Origin: G963663315 sp963665165
Lineage (GTDB): Bacteria > Pseudomonadota > Gammaproteobacteria > Arenicellales > Poriferihabitantaceae
NCBI GenBank assembly: GCA_963665165.1
Contig: OY761989.1
Span: forward strand, 1,674,001-1,738,000
Direction of reading: 5' to 3'
DNA: 64,000 nucleotides
Each line of letters begins with the position of its first letter. Position 1 is the stretch's first letter. A program made the translations under genes and the position numbers. A model generated the notes under the pieces. It saw only the letters and a program-made list of their open reading frames with translations, ran no database searches and was not told the DNA's origin. Positions 61,894-64,000 of this stretch are shown here, piece after piece.

Positions 61894-63689
61894 CAGTACA
61901 CTCTCTCCCTGGGTTTGATGTATTCAACTTCATCGGTCAACGTATAGTCATGTACGGGGCGGTAATCGATCACGGGATCGCTGTCCATCTCTTTTTGCCA
62001 GACCAGGGTGTGTTTCATCCAGTTCCGGTCGTCCCGGTCAGGATAGTCCTCTCTGGCATGGGCGCCGCGACTCTCTTTCCGATTGATTGCGGACTGTATG
62101 GATACCCTGGCCTGCAGAAGAAGGTTGTCCAGTTCCAGGGTTTCGACCAGGTCCGTGTTCCAGATCATGGAGCGATCCGTGACCCTGACATCGGAAAACC
62201 GCCTGCAAACCTGCTTCATTCTGTCGATTCCCTCCTGCATCACCTCTTCCGTGCGGAATACCGCACAATAATTCTGCATGGTTTTTTGCATTTCGAGCCG
62301 GATATCGGCGGTTGTGGAATCCCCGTTGGCATAACGCAACCTGTCGAATCGATCGATGATCTCTTCCCCGGCATTCTTCGCCAGCCGCACGCCAGCGCTG
62401 CCCGCGTCGATAAGGTCCCTGGCCCGATGAGCCGATGCCCGTCCAAAGACCACAATATCCAGAAGCGAATTGGAACCGAGCCGGTTGGCGCCATGCACCG
62501 ACACGCACGCAGCTTCCCCGATCGCCATCAGGCCGGGCACGATATGTTCGGGGTCGCCGTCTTTCAGCGTGACCACCTGGCCGTGGATATTGGTCTGTAT
62601 GCCACCCATGTTATAGTGGACCGTCGGCAATACCGGAATCGGTTCCCGCGTTACGTCAACCCCGCCGAATATCCGGGCAGATTCCGAAATGCCGGGCAGC
62701 CGTTCAGCCAGCACTTCCGGCCCGAGATGCTCCAGATGCAGGTGAATGTGGTCTTTTTCTTCTCCCACACCCCGTCCGTCCCGGATTTCCAGCGTCATGG
62801 AACGGCTGACCACATCACGCGATGCCAGATCCTTGGCGTTCGGGGCATAACGCTCCATGAACCGCTCCCCTTTCGAGTTGGTCAAATATCCGCCCTCCCC
62901 CCTGGCGCCCTCGGTAATCAGGCAGCCCGAACCATAAATGCCGGTCGGGTGGAACTGTATGAATTCCATATCCTGAAGAGGCAGCCCGGCACGCAATACC
63001 ATACCCCCGCCATCTCCGGTGCAACTATGCGCCGACGTAGCGGAAAAATATGTCCGGCCATATCCGCCCGTGGCCAGCACAACCAGTTTTGCCGCGAACC
63101 GATGCAGTTCTCCCTGGTCCAGGTCCCAGGCCATCACGCCCTGGCACTGGCCATCCTGCATGATCAGGTCAATCGCAAAATATTCAATAAAAAATTCAGC
63201 GCGGTGTTTGAGTGACTGCTGGTAGAGTGTATGCAGGATCGCGTGACCGGTCCGGTCCGCCGCCGCACAGGTGCGCTGGGCCTGTCCTTCACCGTAATGT
63301 GTCGTCATACCACCGAATGCGCGCTGATAGATGCGGTCTTCGGGAGTGCGTGAAAAGGGAACGCCGTAATGCTCCAGTTCAATCACCGCGTTCGGGGCTT
63401 CCTTGCACATGTACTCGATTGCGTCCTGGTCACCCAGCCAGTCGGAGCCCTTGACCGTGTCATACATGTGCCAGCGCCAGTCATCCTCCCCCATATTGCC
63501 GAGCGCGGCGCTCATCCCGCCCTGCGCGGCAACCGTGTGGCTCCGGGTCGGAAACAGCTTGGTGATGCAAGCCGTGCTCAACCCTTCCAGCGCCATGCCA
63601 AAGGTTGCGCGCAGTCCGGCTCCGCCAGCGCCGACTACCACCACATCATATTGATGATCGACGATTTCATACGCGCCGTCGCCGCTCAC
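61893..63689 (-). CDS. sdhA: Succinate dehydrogenase flavoprotein subunit
   Basis: This 598-residue catalytic subunit oxidises succinate at a covalent FAD. It has the nucleotide fold VVVVGAGGAGLRA near residue 16, the FAD-linked His in RSHTVAAQGG and the active-site region HPTGIYGSGCLITEGARGEGG. I place the start at a GTG (63689) that overlaps the sdhD stop; this gives the normal length, whereas the open frame further upstream overlaps sdhD. Confidence 0.95.
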   Translation of the reverse strand: MSGDGAYEIVDHQYDVVVVGAGGAGLRATFGMALEGLSTACITKLFPTRSHTVAAQGGMSAALGNMGEDDWRWHMYDTVKGSDWLGDQDAIEYMCKEAPNAVIELEHYGVPFSRTPEDRIYQRAFGGMTTHYGEGQAQRTCAAADRTGHAILHTLYQQSLKHRAEFFIEYFAIDLIMQDGQCQGVMAWDLDQGELHRFAAKLVVLATGGYGRTYFSATSAHSCTGDGGGMVLRAGLPLQDMEFIQFHPTGIYGSGCLITEGARGEGGYLTNSKGERFMERYAPNAKDLASRDVVSRSMTLEIRDGRGVGEEKDHIHLHLEHLGPEVLAERLPGISESARIFGGVDVTREPIPVLPTVHYNMGGIQTNIHGQVVTLKDGDPEHIVPGLMAIGEAACVSVHGANRLGSNSLLDIVVFGRASAHRARDLIDAGSAGVRLAKNAGEEIIDRFDRLRYANGDSTTADIRLEMQKTMQNYCAVFRTEEVMQEGIDRMKQVCRRFSDVRVTDRSMIWNTDLVETLELDNLLLQARVSIQSAINRKESRGAHAREDYPDRDDRNWMKHTLVWQKEMDSDPVIDYRPVHDYTLTDEVEYIKPRERVY

Positions 63690-64000
63690 AGGGCCGTCCT
63701 CAATACCGCGAAGCCCGATACCAGCGCAGACAGCAACAGAATTCCCTTGCCCAGCAGGAGGCTGGCGCCGTTCAGCCCCGGACTGTGAATATAGTCCTCG
63801 ATCACCACCTGCACCCCGAGCCAGGCATGCCAGAACATCGTGACGAGGTACAGGAGCAGCAGCACCGCCACCCACGGACGCGAAATCCAGGCAACCGTTT
63901 CTTCGAACCCGCTGGCCGTATAACGGACAATCGAAAACAGGAACCAGATCGTCAGCGGAACCAGTAGCATCGCGGTCACCCGTTGCCACTTCCAGTGCCC
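63686..64000 (-). CDS. sdhD: Succinate dehydrogenase membrane anchor subunit D, 5' end beyond window
   Basis: This fragment of 104 residues reads GHWKWQRVTAMLLVPLTIW at the window edge, the usual start of the hydrophobic anchor, so the real start lies outside. Three membrane helices are visible, with a haem-region His in TMFWHAWLGVQVVIEDYIH that includes the conserved HxxxGxxxxxxDY pattern. It overlaps sdhA by four bases. Confidence 0.92.
   Translation of the reverse strand, partial: GHWKWQRVTAMLLVPLTIWFLFSIVRYTASGFEETVAWISRPWVAVLLLLYLVTMFWHAWLGVQVVIEDYIHSPGLNGASLLLGKGILLLSALVSGFAVLRTAL

Noticed and set aside
61950..63215. 421-codon plus-strand open frame opposite sdhA
   Set aside because: sdhA on the minus strand is unmistakable; the antisense frame is compositional.
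1..64000. CRISPR arrays, rRNA or tRNA genes
   Set aside because: No regularly spaced repeats and no recognisable tRNA or rRNA segments were seen in the intergenic intervals read by eye.

Overview
This 64 kb window comes from a proteobacterial chromosome, most likely a gammaproteobacterium. The indications are an rpsO-pnp pair, a single-chain glycine dehydrogenase, SdhE, a RodZ-like protein, an aapJQMP amino-acid transporter and a PhoP/PhoQ-style pair. Genes for methylated amines or methylsulfonium compounds (MttB-like methyltransferase, dimethylglycine dehydrogenase-like protein, DmdA-like demethylase) and a dissimilatory-type ATP sulfurylase would suit a marine or host-associated aquatic lifestyle. 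That lifestyle is inference. Coding density is high and gene starts often overlap the preceding stop. I found no rRNA, tRNA, CRISPR array or prophage.

Layout. 1-2.6 kb: a partial sodium:alanine symporter, a universal stress protein and an Lrp/AsnC regulator. 2.75-15.4 kb: the most unusual part. A plus-strand operon encodes a HypA-type nickel chaperone, two paralogous ureohydrolases (one with all six metal ligands, one with four of the six replaced) and an M20 amidohydrolase. It converges on a minus-strand operon encoding a complete toluene-4-monooxygenase-like hydroxylase set (A, B, C, D, E, but no reductase F), a protein of three fused RidA domains and a PuuE-like polysaccharide-deacetylase-fold hydrolase. 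A taurine/nitrate-type ABC importer is transcribed divergently from the monooxygenase. My reading, which is inference, is an undescribed route that imports, oxidises and hydrolyses a guanidino or cyclic nitrogen compound, with a heteromeric nickel ureohydrolase resembling guanidine and metformin hydrolases.

15.4-22.5 kb: cobalamin genes (cbiA, cobO, a chelatase-type AAA/VWA fusion, long cbiX), interrupted by a REP-associated transposase region with a family of REP-like palindromes. 22.4-25.4 kb: a two-component system with a PepSY protein and a glycine-zipper protein. 25.5-29.5 kb: a DMGDH-like oxidoreductase with an MttB-family methyltransferase. 29.6-33.4 kb: DAHP synthase, ATP sulfurylase and a class III aminotransferase. 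33.4-44.2 kb: a long same-strand run (unknown protein, 2-hydroxyacid oxidase, ThDP enzyme, transthyretin-like protein, DmdA-like demethylase, gcvT, gcvH, frameshifted gcvP, lipA) centred on one-carbon transfer to folate. 44.2-48.6 kb: aapJQMP. 48.7-53.7 kb: a second two-component system, a RodZ-like protein, pnp and rpsO. 53.9-60.8 kb: asd, an RND pump with its adaptor, and an M81 peptidase. 60.8-64 kb: sdhE and sdhDAB, with sdhD cut by the window edge.
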